A stretch of DNA of 64,000 nucleotides, from the NCBI GenBank assembly GCA_039935015.1, contig JBDTLC010000017.1:20297-84296 (forward strand). Reading direction: 5' to 3'. The stretch is from Paralcaligenes sp039935015. Its GTDB lineage: Bacteria; Pseudomonadota; Gammaproteobacteria; Burkholderiales; Burkholderiaceae_B. Position numbers and translations under genes: made by a program. How positions within the stretch are numbered: position 1 is the stretch's first letter; every line of letters starts with the position of its first letter. This document shows, piece after piece, positions 16,996 through 25,867 of the stretch. The notes under the pieces were generated by a model that saw only the letters and a program-made list of their open reading frames with translations, ran no database searches and was not told the origin of the DNA.

Positions 16996-17967
16996 TCAGG
17001 ACTGCGGCGCCTTCCAATAAGCATCTATCTTTTTACTCTCCTCGGAAAAATTGCTGTGCTTCGAGAACTGGCCCTGCTCGACTCGAGGCGCGCCATCCAT
17101 CGTGCTTTTGTTGGTATCCAGCACCAGCAGATTGCTGTCCGCGGCAAACTTGAAATCGTTCCAGGGAACCGGCACGTACTTCTCATTGATGCCAAAGACG
17201 CCACCACGGCCAATCACCAGATAGGCGATTTTGCCCGTTTTTGGACTCATGATAATGTCGCTGATGCTACCCAAATCTTTGTTCTGCTGGCTCACGACAC
17301 TGGTACCGATCAGTTGATCGGACCGGAATGAAGCATCATTGGCCGTCACCGGTCGGGCCGACGTGATCTGCTCGCGCTGGCGCATCGACATATTGGTCCT
17401 GGGCACGTTGCCATTGTTTAGCTCCGTCTTGTAGGTTGTATAGATATCTCGCGTCGTGGCCAGCACTACCTCGCATTCTTTCTGCTGGCCACGCCGGGCA
17501 AGGATATTGGCCGCGATGACGAGCGTGCGAATCTCATAGCCCGGCCGCGCGCGCCAATAACGTGTTGAGGCTTCCCTGTTGGGAGCTGCTGTCGGGCCTG
17601 CTGTACCTTCTTTTCTGTCGATGGCATGCCCGCTGGCTCCCACGTTGGCGCCGCCCAGCGGCGTCAGCCCACCGCGCTCGCCCGCATAAGAGGACATAGG
17701 GTAGCCATAACCGGCGCCAGCTCCGCCCATCCAGTACCCATCTTTTTGCATTTTTCCGTCAAACGCCTGCAAATCGCTCATACATTTCTCTGCTACCTGC
17801 ACTTTGACCGAAGCCGCCGACGGCTGGGCGCTCGGATCTGGCACCTTTTTGTTGGCCACCGTAGAATCGGCGGCTAACAGCGGTGCGCTTAGGCCAAAAT
17901 ACAAAGCTGTCATTAATGCTGTAGTGAGAACCGAATACCTTTTGGCTCTATTCGTGTCATGTTTCAT
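16996..17967 (-). CDS. exported PRC-barrel domain protein
   Basis: This 323-residue protein has a signal peptide (basic start, hydrophobic stretch, cleavage near LLAADS). A Gly-rich linker with YGYPMSSYAGERGG follows, then a conserved helical middle and a C-terminal PRC-barrel from about residue 228 (LIGTSVVSQQNKDLGSISD, AYLVIGRGG, VPVPWNDFKF). It is likely periplasmic. GGAG precedes the ATG at 17967. It is one of five PRC-barrel proteins in the window. Confidence 0.82.
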   Translation of the reverse strand: MKHDTNRAKRYSVLTTALMTALYFGLSAPLLAADSTVANKKVPDPSAQPSAASVKVQVAEKCMSDLQAFDGKMQKDGYWMGGAGAGYGYPMSSYAGERGGLTPLGGANVGASGHAIDRKEGTAGPTAAPNREASTRYWRARPGYEIRTLVIAANILARRGQQKECEVVLATTRDIYTTYKTELNNGNVPRTNMSMRQREQITSARPVTANDASFRSDQLIGTSVVSQQNKDLGSISDIIMSPKTGKIAYLVIGRGGVFGINEKYVPVPWNDFKFAADSNLLVLDTNKSTMDGAPRVEQGQFSKHSNFSEESKKIDAYWKAPQS

Positions 17968-18268
17968 AGTAAAACTCCAGTGGCCTTGCAGTCCCGAGTG
18001 GGATCGACAACGCTTCACGGTTGGAAAAATAACCGGCATCAGTGGAAATAACATTTCACGCAGAAGCACATAAGCTGTCGTTAGCACCGCCAGATATGCC
18101 TAGACTAGCGGCGAACCCACGGACAGTCCGTGCGATACCGCACGTACACCAGAATAAATGCAATAGCCAAGTTGGTGGCGCGTTCCCATCTATGTGCACT
18201 ATGGGAGGAGCCTAAATACTCAGCCGGGGTGCAGTCGGTCGACTTCCTGCCTTATCGGCATTGAGTTC
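17968..18268. other. intergenic region with two overlapping hairpins
   Basis: No gene is visible. At 18118-18132 lies CACGGAC-A-GTCCGTG, overlapping CGTGCG-ATAC-CGCACG at 18129-18144. Both are perfect inverted repeats, downstream of the SDR gene and upstream of the exported PRC-barrel gene on the minus strand. They may act in termination or regulation. No T-tract follows on either strand. Confidence 0.4.
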
Positions 18269-19036
18269 TCAAAGCCCCGGGCTGCCTTGCATCATGCCCC
18301 CGTCGGCAAAAACGGTGGTCGCGGTCAGATAACTAGCGCCATCGCTCGCGAGGAAAGCAACGAGGCTGGCGATCTCCTCCGGCCGCGCCATGCGACCCAG
18401 CGGAATGGCAGCGTCAAGCTTTTTTAGTTGGGCCGGATCATCCATCGTACCGCGGTTGATGGGCGTGGCAACGGCCCCCGGGCCGACGCCAACCACAAGA
18501 ATATTGTGCGGCGCGAGTTCGACACCCGCGGTACGTGTCAACATCCGCATCCCGCCCTTCGACAGGCAGTATGCAGTATTGCCGGGCATTGGCCAGTCTT
18601 CATGTACCGAACTGATGTTAATAATACGACCACCGCGGCCTTGCTTAATCATTTGCTGCGCGGCAAGCTGGGTACCGAAGAACGCACTTTTAAGATTGCT
18701 CGCGAGTACCTTATCGTATTGCTCCTCAGTTGTGTCGAGAATGGACGTGCGCGTCTCGACGCCGGCATTATTGATCAGAATGTCAACACGCCCGAATTCC
18801 TTGACCGCTGCGACGAACAGCTTTTGCAGTTCAGTAAACTGGCTCACATCGGCCTTCACTCCGATGACGCGAGCACCTAACGCCACAATTTGCTTTTCAA
18901 GCGCTTCAGTCGCTTCGGGATGCGCGACGTAATCAACCACAATGTCCGCACCCTGCCGGGCGAGTTCCAGAGCGATGGCTCGCCCAATGCCACTGTTGCC
19001 ACCCGTAATAAGAGCGATTTTTCCTTGCAGATTCAT
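18269..19036 (-). CDS. short-chain dehydrogenase/reductase
   Basis: A 255-residue classical SDR. It has the NAD(P) motif TGGNSGIG near residue 11, the structural NNAG motif (INNAGVETR), catalytic Ser-Tyr-Lys with YCLSK, and a C-terminal region like glucose 1-dehydrogenase-type oxidoreductases. The substrate is not predictable. The ATG at 19036 is preferred because the longer frame overlaps the NDH-2 gene. Confidence 0.9.
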   Translation of the reverse strand: MNLQGKIALITGGNSGIGRAIALELARQGADIVVDYVAHPEATEALEKQIVALGARVIGVKADVSQFTELQKLFVAAVKEFGRVDILINNAGVETRTSILDTTEEQYDKVLASNLKSAFFGTQLAAQQMIKQGRGGRIINISSVHEDWPMPGNTAYCLSKGGMRMLTRTAGVELAPHNILVVGVGPGAVATPINRGTMDDPAQLKKLDAAIPLGRMARPEEIASLVAFLASDGASYLTATTVFADGGMMQGSPGL

Positions 19037-19091
19037 GTCTTCTTCTCTCGTGGTTGATATTGACGTTCTAACCAGGTTTTGAGCCTTTCCG

Positions 19092-20381
19092 CTACAGTTT
19101 TCGGTCGGCACCGGTGATGAGCCGCGCGCCATACTCGGTCGTGAGGTAGGACCATAGCCAAGATAGCATCACTATCACACGGTTACGAAACCCGATCAGA
19201 AAAAAGATGTGCGCTGCGCCCCACGTGAGCCAGCCGGGCCGTCCACTAAGACGTATCCAGCCGAAGTCCACGATCGCCGATTTGCGGCCTATAGTGGCGA
19301 GATCTCCATAGTTATGATATTGAAAGACTCGTGGTGGCGGTCGTCCGCTGAGGCGACGAATCAGAAGTCTGCCCACATACGCTCCTTCCTGCTTGGCAGG
19401 CGGAGCAATGCCAGGTACCGCTTTCCCGTCTGGACCTATCACCCGTGCGGTGTCGCCGATTACAAAAATGTTCTTATCGCCGGGCAAGGATAGGTCCGCT
19501 TCGACGTGTACGCGACCGCTCTTGTCGGCTTCAGCGCCCAACCATCTCGCGGCAGGCGAGGCGGCAACACCTGCAGCCCAGATCAACGTGCGTGCTTCGA
19601 TGCGTTCCCCTGCGGCAATGATGCCGTCTGCATCGCAGAGTTCGACTTCGGCACCCACCAGTACCTTGATACCCAATTGTTCAAGAGAGCGTCGCGCCTT
19701 GGTGACCAGCGATTGTGGAAAGGCACGTAGCAGCCGCGGGCTGGCCTCCACCAGTGTGACACTCGCCCGCTGACCGTACAGCTTGCGATGCGGCATGGCA
19801 AGTTCGACCATGGCTAGTTCTGCGATGGCGCCTGCCATTTCCACGCCAGTTGGACCGCCGCCGATAACCACGAAACTCAACAGCCGACGGCGTTCGTTCG
19901 CGTTCACAGCCACCTCGGCCTTTTCAAACGCTGCCAGGACGCGATGGCGGATAGCGAGGGCGTCCTCGGCGGACTTCAGGACAGGTGCGAACGGCTCCCA
20001 TTCGTCGTGGCCGAAATACGTGTGACGCGCACCGGTAGCCACTACCAGATAATCATACGAAATACGCTCGCCGAGCTGATTCAAACGGATGCTGCGCGCC
20101 TGACGATCAATACCTTGGACACAGTCGAGCCGAACTTGGGTATTGCCTTGATGGCGCAAAATCTGGCGGATCGGCATAGCAATGTCGGCGAGCGACAGCG
20201 CCGCAGTCGCCACCTGATACAACAGCGGCTGAAACAGATGAAAGTTGCGCTGGTCTATTACGGTAATCTTGGCGCACGCTCGGCGCAAAGCTTTGGCACA
20301 ACTCAGGCCTGCGAAGCCGGCACCGATGATGACAATGTGCGGTGTGGTTCCCGCGCCGATCTGTTGTGGCTCGGTGCTCAT
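19092..20381 (-). CDS. type II NADH dehydrogenase (NDH-2-like)
   Basis: A 429-residue FAD protein with an N-terminal GAGFAGLSCAKAL dinucleotide fold, then HLFQPLLYQVATAALS, a signature of NDH-2. The second NADH-binding fold is VVIGGGPTGVEMAGA, and GDTAR lies near the FAD. The C-terminal hydrophobic segment (HIFFLIGFRNRVIVMLSWLW) fits membrane association. It oxidises NADH with quinone without pumping protons. It lies upstream of the SDR gene on the same strand. Confidence 0.92.
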   Translation of the reverse strand: MSTEPQQIGAGTTPHIVIIGAGFAGLSCAKALRRACAKITVIDQRNFHLFQPLLYQVATAALSLADIAMPIRQILRHQGNTQVRLDCVQGIDRQARSIRLNQLGERISYDYLVVATGARHTYFGHDEWEPFAPVLKSAEDALAIRHRVLAAFEKAEVAVNANERRRLLSFVVIGGGPTGVEMAGAIAELAMVELAMPHRKLYGQRASVTLVEASPRLLRAFPQSLVTKARRSLEQLGIKVLVGAEVELCDADGIIAAGERIEARTLIWAAGVAASPAARWLGAEADKSGRVHVEADLSLPGDKNIFVIGDTARVIGPDGKAVPGIAPPAKQEGAYVGRLLIRRLSGRPPPRVFQYHNYGDLATIGRKSAIVDFGWIRLSGRPGWLTWGAAHIFFLIGFRNRVIVMLSWLWSYLTTEYGARLITGADRKL

Positions 20382-20471
20382 GATTCGTGAGTATCCATAA
20401 ATGAGGGCAAATTTGTAAAATTCAGTGTGCGGCGCGTTGCATCTCCAGTGTATGGTTCGGTATGCTGATTT

Positions 20472-20693
20472 CTACTTGCTGACGCGGGTCAACGCTTTGC
20501 CCGAGTGATAGACTACGTCCGGTTCGCCCGGATGATGATCGTGTTCTTTAATAGAGTACATGGTGTTCGCGGCGGTGGTGCCTTGCTTGTGAATTCCAGT
20601 GACGGTGCCGTGACCGATGGCGCTGCGATAGTGCCAGGTTACAGCGGTACCGGCAGGTATCGTTTCGAACGGCAATGTCTTCTTGACAGTCAT
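20472..20693 (-). CDS. hypervirulence-associated Tudor-domain (DUF2945-like) protein
   Basis: A 73-residue protein with the conserved pattern of this small beta-barrel family: GTAVTWHYRSAIGHGTVTG and a C-terminal VVYHSGKALTRV. It is probably a cytoplasmic single-domain protein, often encoded among stress genes. Its role is unknown. AAGGAGGT ahead of the ATG is a near-perfect ribosome site. Confidence 0.85.
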   Translation of the reverse strand: MTVKKTLPFETIPAGTAVTWHYRSAIGHGTVTGIHKQGTTAANTMYSIKEHDHHPGEPDVVYHSGKALTRVSK

Positions 20694-21029
20694 AATGACC
20701 TCCTTCTCTTTGTTGAATCAACGCCAAATGCCGCAGTCGCCAAAACCAGTTGTGGCAGTGCGTGGCATTTGTTCGCACGACGAAGTAATGACACTGAACG
20801 CCTGCGTTAACGTTTATTCTACTATCGCGACTAGACACGTCCTTGTCTGTACGCTATCGAACAGACGGAAACATCAGTGAAAGCGCCTAATCAAAAACCT
20901 GCTTGGCCTATGTATGAGTGCCTTTACCGAGCGGTTTGGCGGCCGAACCCAGCAGGTCTCTGATGTGAGCGTTAGACACGTAAATTAGTACGACCTCTCG
21001 GCACGCAATCAATGTTTCTGGAGGATGAT
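20694..21029. other. divergent intergenic region
   Basis: It separates the Tudor-like gene (minus) and the Rieske reductase operon (plus), so promoters for both should lie here. I saw no gene and no convincing -35/-10 pair. Confidence 0.5.
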
Positions 21030-22637
21030 ATGAGCGAAGATAAACCTAAACTGAGCGGCCCTGACTTCACCCAAGGTGTCGACACTGCGACCGTTCCCGA
21101 TAGCGGCATGTTGCTCGGTCATGCACAAGGCGAGCCTGTATTGCTAGTCCGACGTGGTGAGACGTTTTCCGCCATCGGCGCTATTTGCACACACTATGGC
21201 GCTCCGTTGGTGGATGGATTGTTGGTCGACAACACCATTCGTTGCCCTTGGCACCACGCCAGCTTCTGCCTCGACACCGGCGAGGTGGAATGCGCACCAG
21301 CACTGTGTGCGGCACCTGTGTGGCGCGTCGAAGTAGTGAGCGGGGTGACGCTCCCTTCCACTTCGGCCCAACAAAATGGAACTGCCTTGTACGTGCGCGA
21401 AAGGCTGAAACCTGAACGTCCCGATACCACACGTACCACCAACGCACACAACGCACCGCACTCGATCGTGATTGTCGGCAGTGGCGGCGCGGGAAACGCG
21501 GCGGCACTAATGCTGAAACAAGAGGGATACACAGGTGCGATCACGATGCTTAGCGCCGACTCGTGCCCACCTTATGATCGGCCCAACCTCTCCAAGGGAA
21601 CACTTGCTGGCACCGGTGACGCAGTGGTCACCGCGCCGTACACACTTGCGTTTTACCGAGATTGTGGCATCGACCTGCGTCTGAATGTCCGCGTTACCCG
21701 CATAGATACCGCGCAAAGGCGGATTGAGCTCGATGACGGCAGGGTATGCGATTACGACGCCCTGCTGCTCGCCACGGGCTCTGACCCTGTACATATTGAC
21801 TTGCCCGGCGCCAATCTACCGCACGTACATTATTTGCGCACTCAGGCCGATTGTGATGCCTTGATCGCGGACGCGAAGAAGGCCAAACGCGTCGTGGTGA
21901 TCGGCGCGAGCTTCATTGGGCTGGAAGTCGCCGCATCGCTGCGGGCGCGTAAACTTGACGTTGACGTGGTCGGGCGTGAAGCAATTCCGATGGAAAAGAT
22001 ACTCGGCGCAAAAGTTGGCAGTTTCATCCGACAGTTACACGAGCAACACGGCGTGACCTTTCATTTAGGTGTATCTCCCGTGTCGATTGACGCGGAGGGA
22101 GTAACTTTAGATAACGGTAAACGTCTCGGCGCCGATCTTGTCGTGATCGGCGTAGGCGTTAAACCGAACATCAGTCTGGCGCAGAAGGCTGGCCTCGCGA
22201 TCAACGACGGCGTCAATGTAAACGAGTACCTACAAACCAGCCTTCCCGACATATACGCGGTTGGCGATATCGCGCGCTGGCCAGACCGCTTGACCGGCGA
22301 CTGCATCCGCGTCGAGCACTGGGCTGTGGCCCAGCGCCAGGGCCAGACGGCCGCACGTAATATGCTCGGGCAGCACGAACGTTTCGACGCGGTGCCATTC
22401 TTCTGGACAGAACAATACGATTTTGGCCTGGCGTATGTGGGGCACGCATCACCCTTCGACCAAGTGCAGATCGACGGCGATCTCGAGAAGCGCGACTGCA
22501 AGATCAGCTACTCGCGTGATGGCAAGCAACTGGCGGTCGCCGTGATTCACCGCGACCTTGCGGGTTTGCGAGCGGAAGTCGCGTTCGAGCATGTTATCGC
22601 TAGCACTACCGAGTGCGCGCCCGCATCACCTGGCTGA
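21030..22637 (+). CDS. Rieske ferredoxin-FAD reductase fusion (AIFM3-like)
   Basis: This 535-residue protein has an N-terminal Rieske domain with 2Fe-2S ligands Cys53, His55, Cys72 and His75 (CTHYGAP, CPWHHA). An AIF/ferredoxin-reductase flavoprotein follows, with GSGGAGNAA near residue 150, a second fold in VVIGASFIGLEVA and GDIARWP at the FAD. It should pass electrons between NAD(P)H and an acceptor through its own iron-sulfur centre. The ATG at 21030 follows a GGAGGA box. It lies 36 bases before the molybdoenzyme gene, its likely redox partner. Confidence 0.92.
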   Translation: MSEDKPKLSGPDFTQGVDTATVPDSGMLLGHAQGEPVLLVRRGETFSAIGAICTHYGAPLVDGLLVDNTIRCPWHHASFCLDTGEVECAPALCAAPVWRVEVVSGVTLPSTSAQQNGTALYVRERLKPERPDTTRTTNAHNAPHSIVIVGSGGAGNAAALMLKQEGYTGAITMLSADSCPPYDRPNLSKGTLAGTGDAVVTAPYTLAFYRDCGIDLRLNVRVTRIDTAQRRIELDDGRVCDYDALLLATGSDPVHIDLPGANLPHVHYLRTQADCDALIADAKKAKRVVVIGASFIGLEVAASLRARKLDVDVVGREAIPMEKILGAKVGSFIRQLHEQHGVTFHLGVSPVSIDAEGVTLDNGKRLGADLVVIGVGVKPNISLAQKAGLAINDGVNVNEYLQTSLPDIYAVGDIARWPDRLTGDCIRVEHWAVAQRQGQTAARNMLGQHERFDAVPFFWTEQYDFGLAYVGHASPFDQVQIDGDLEKRDCKISYSRDGKQLAVAVIHRDLAGLRAEVAFEHVIASTTECAPASPG

Positions 22638-22673
22638 ATCGGTTGCTACGCAAAATCTTGAGCGGAAAACATC

Positions 22674-24482
22674 ATGATCAATTTTCACCGGAACCTGCAG
22701 CCGCGCGAACCGCTTGAGGCGCGCATCAGCACGGCAAGTGACAGCATTGATCAGAGCAACTGGTTGCCGCCACAACGGGCTCAGATTCCACAAATCCGCA
22801 TCGGCAAGCGCTGGATCAACGTTTTGTGGATACTGCCCATTGCGTTCGTCGTCCTGGTGCTGGGCATCGCCGTCTGCCAGGGTTTGTACAACAGTCTGTG
22901 GTTTCATCAATTCGTGGCGCATTATCCCGGTATTTCCCGGTCGATGCCAGAGGTTCACAGCGGCTACCCGTTGTGGCTGCGGGTGGGTCATTTCCTTAAC
23001 ATGTTCTTCATGTTTTTCATCATCCGCTCAGGCATTCAGATACTTGCCGATCATCCACGGCTTTATTGGAATCGAAATTGCACGCCAGATACAGACTGGT
23101 TCCGTTTCCTGCACTCGGTGCCCAAGGATCGGGTGTGGACACGCCACGACGATGGCCACGGCCATCCTGTCAGGACTTTAAACGTACTCGTTCCCGCCGA
23201 ACAGGTGTGGACGTCCAAAAGCGACGCAGTAACTATTCCAAAATGGTTGGGCATCCCAGGAATTCGCCACACGGTCGGGCCCGCGCGATGGTGGCATTTC
23301 TCGGTCAATCTGCTGTGGGTGCTGAATGGCGTGGCGTTTTACGGGCTGCTCTTCGCCACCGACCAATGGCAACGGCTGGTGCCCACGACGTGGGCGGTCT
23401 TTCCCAACGCGCTGACGGTGCTCGTTCAGTACTGGTCACTGCACTTTCCGGCGGATCATAGCTGGACACAATTTAACGACCTGCAACTTCTCACCTATTT
23501 CATCACGGTGTTCATCGCCGCGCCGATCCAGATATTCACAGGGTTAATGCAGAGCCCCGCGATCTCGAACAAGTTCGGCTGGCTGGGACGACCGTTTAAC
23601 CGACAGCGGGCCAGAACGATTCATTTCTTTGGACTTCTGTGGTTCGTGTTCTTCATCTTGGTCCACGGAACGTTCGTATTCATAACCGCTGCGCGCTCGA
23701 ACCTGAACCAGATGTTCGCCGGAGTGCATAACAGCTCCTGGGACGGGCCGTGGATCTTCGCCCTCGTGGCGGCGGTGCTGATTGCGACCTGGCTCCTCGC
23801 ATCGCCTTTGACCATCAGGTTCGCGCGCGTAGTCCAAAACGTCGGAAAGATCATGGTCGGCGGCCTCAAGAGTACGGCGGAAATGTGGAACCCAACAGTT
23901 CTGTACACCGAAAAGGATATCTCGCCGCATCACTGGGTCAACGGCACGTTGCCGGCCTCCGACGAGTTCAAGACGCTCGAGCAAGACGGGTTCGTGAACT
24001 ACAAGTTGCGCGTCGACGGCCTGGTCGAGACCCCGCAGGAGTTTTCCTACGCTGAGCTGAAGGCAATGCCCAAACAAGAGCAGATCACTGAGCACTTCTG
24101 CATACAGGGATGGTCGGGCGTCGCCAAATGGGGTGGAGTCCCAATGCGCCACATTCTCGACACTGTCAAACCGACCTCGGAGGCCCGATACGTGGTCTTT
24201 TATTCGTTTGGAGAGGGCCTCGATAAGGGCATCTACTACGACGTCCACAACATGCGCAACATGCGACACAAGCTGACCATCCTCGCCTACGAAATGAATG
24301 GCTCGCCCCTGCCGCTGATACACGGGGCGCCTCTTCGATTACGCTGCGAAAACGAATTGGGCTTCAAAATGGTCAAGTGGATTCAGGCGATCGAGTTCGT
24401 GCATGACTACAAGCAATTGGGCGCCGGCCAAGGCGGCTACAGCGAAGACCATGAGTTCTTCGGAAACAGAATGTCAATTTGA
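22674..24482 (+). CDS. cytochrome-b-like membrane domain fused to YedY-type molybdopterin oxidoreductase
   Basis: A 602-residue two-part protein. The N-terminal 390 residues hold several membrane segments with histidines suited to haem (VGHFLNMFFM, HFFGLLWFVFFILVHG), as in cytochrome b561-like subunits. The C-terminal part is a sulfite-oxidase-fold molybdopterin domain with the Mo-ligand Cys476 in HFCIQGWSG and a closing LRCENELGFKMVKWI. No Tat signal is seen; the membrane domain anchors it. Substrate unknown; sulfoxide, sulfite or related reduction is possible. Co-transcribed with the Rieske reductase. Confidence 0.85.
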   Translation: MINFHRNLQPREPLEARISTASDSIDQSNWLPPQRAQIPQIRIGKRWINVLWILPIAFVVLVLGIAVCQGLYNSLWFHQFVAHYPGISRSMPEVHSGYPLWLRVGHFLNMFFMFFIIRSGIQILADHPRLYWNRNCTPDTDWFRFLHSVPKDRVWTRHDDGHGHPVRTLNVLVPAEQVWTSKSDAVTIPKWLGIPGIRHTVGPARWWHFSVNLLWVLNGVAFYGLLFATDQWQRLVPTTWAVFPNALTVLVQYWSLHFPADHSWTQFNDLQLLTYFITVFIAAPIQIFTGLMQSPAISNKFGWLGRPFNRQRARTIHFFGLLWFVFFILVHGTFVFITAARSNLNQMFAGVHNSSWDGPWIFALVAAVLIATWLLASPLTIRFARVVQNVGKIMVGGLKSTAEMWNPTVLYTEKDISPHHWVNGTLPASDEFKTLEQDGFVNYKLRVDGLVETPQEFSYAELKAMPKQEQITEHFCIQGWSGVAKWGGVPMRHILDTVKPTSEARYVVFYSFGEGLDKGIYYDVHNMRNMRHKLTILAYEMNGSPLPLIHGAPLRLRCENELGFKMVKWIQAIEFVHDYKQLGAGQGGYSEDHEFFGNRMSI

Positions 24483-24538
24483 ACGGCCAGCGCCAAGCAC
24501 GGCGGCCGGACGATAGAACGTCCTATGCCCTGGCACGT

Positions 24539-25867
24539 TCATTTCAGCCAGCCTCCACTGAATCCCGCGCGCAGGAGGCCTTGGCGGATAAATGGGCATT
24601 CGCGCATAAGACGCCAGACAAATTCGCTGCGATAGTTCTCTATCATCAAGACGATCGGACCCTGATTCAGGCTGTAACGCGACGACGACAACCAGCCCAC
24701 CCCTTTTCCGTCTTTTTTTAGCGTCGGGTTGAACGACGAATAAAATCCGAATGAACTGTTTGTGTCGTAGGTTCTGGTCGCCAGATACCGCGTTGTAGGC
24801 AATACCAGTTCGGGCGCGAACGGCAGTGAAGCAATAGCGGCCCATGGAGAAACCGTGCCGTCGTCGGGGCCATACGGTGCGCCGCGAGCACGATAGCCGA
24901 AGAATTTCCGCTCCCGCCCGTGTATTCGCCGAACCAAAGGTCCTGGACCGTTACTGGCCGTCAACCCCCAGCAACTGCCGTGGTAACTGTCAAAATGATG
25001 CGGATTGCGTCGTGCGTACTCCCGGTGTACGCAAGTCGCGCGTCGACTATTCTCGAAATAATCCAGACCTTTCTCTGCCATATAAGCATCACGTAGGTCA
25101 CGGAAATCAATCCATATATGTGAAAACTGGTGAATGAAAAGCGGCCCGGCGTAAACGTATGAATAGCCGTAAACCTTTTTCCAGCGATACCCCGACAACC
25201 ACGCAGAATACGCGTGCGGATCGACCGCATGAGTGGGTGAACCCAGTGCCAGCACATACAGCACCAACGCCTCGCAATAGCCGATCCATCGATAGCGTGA
25301 AAAGCCCTTCTCGGGCGTCCAAGCCAGCGCCAGCGCTGCTCCTCCATTCTGCATCCAGCGCCAGTCGACGCGGCTGTATATTGCCAAGGCCCGTCGCCTG
25401 ACCTCTTCTTCCTTCGCGTCGACACCGTCGAAATAACGCGCGGAAAACAGTATCCCTGCAAGAAGAAGTGCCGTGTCGATGACTGAAAGCTCGCAATCGT
25501 TCACCCGCTCGCCGCTGACCATGTCCAAGAAATGGAAGAAGAACCCTTTGTGGCCAATGCGACGCGGTGTGTCGCCCTTCTCGGTCGTGTCGAAAAAACG
25601 CAAGGCGGCAAGCGTAAGTGCCAGTGCCTCACCGCGACTGATCCAGCCGCGCTCAACGGCAACCGGGTAGGAGGACAAGGCGAAGCCTACCGCAGCGGTG
25701 CTGCAAGCGCTGCCCTCCTTGTTGGAATCGGGAACTAAACCGTTCTCGCGACACGCGAAAATATGAAAAAAATGGAACGAATCATATTGAATTTTCTCCA
25801 AAAGATCTTCGTCGCTGCAAGCATCCAGCGTGTTGTCTAGCGATGGTGAAAGTGAGTTCTTGTTCAC
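24539..25867 (-). CDS. glucoamylase-family (GH144-like) glycoside hydrolase
   Basis: A 442-residue all-helical (alpha/alpha)6 protein of the COG5368 'glucoamylase' family. It has YGYSYVYAGPLFIHQFSH, FDSYHGSCWGLTASNGPG and an acidic-rich DGTVSPWAA segment. Characterised relatives in GH144 cut beta-1,2-glucans. No signal peptide, so it probably acts on imported oligosaccharides. It starts with GTG at 25867, overlapping the GH39 stop as GTGA, so the two enzymes are coupled. Confidence 0.8.
   Translation of the reverse strand: MNKNSLSPSLDNTLDACSDEDLLEKIQYDSFHFFHIFACRENGLVPDSNKEGSACSTAAVGFALSSYPVAVERGWISRGEALALTLAALRFFDTTEKGDTPRRIGHKGFFFHFLDMVSGERVNDCELSVIDTALLLAGILFSARYFDGVDAKEEEVRRRALAIYSRVDWRWMQNGGAALALAWTPEKGFSRYRWIGYCEALVLYVLALGSPTHAVDPHAYSAWLSGYRWKKVYGYSYVYAGPLFIHQFSHIWIDFRDLRDAYMAEKGLDYFENSRRATCVHREYARRNPHHFDSYHGSCWGLTASNGPGPLVRRIHGRERKFFGYRARGAPYGPDDGTVSPWAAIASLPFAPELVLPTTRYLATRTYDTNSSFGFYSSFNPTLKKDGKGVGWLSSSRYSLNQGPIVLMIENYRSEFVWRLMRECPFIRQGLLRAGFSGGWLK

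Noticed and set aside
23544..24323. Long open frame on the minus strand opposite the molybdoenzyme gene
   Set aside because: It is an antisense shadow: the opposite strand has clear family motifs across the same span, and the minus-strand product resembles nothing.
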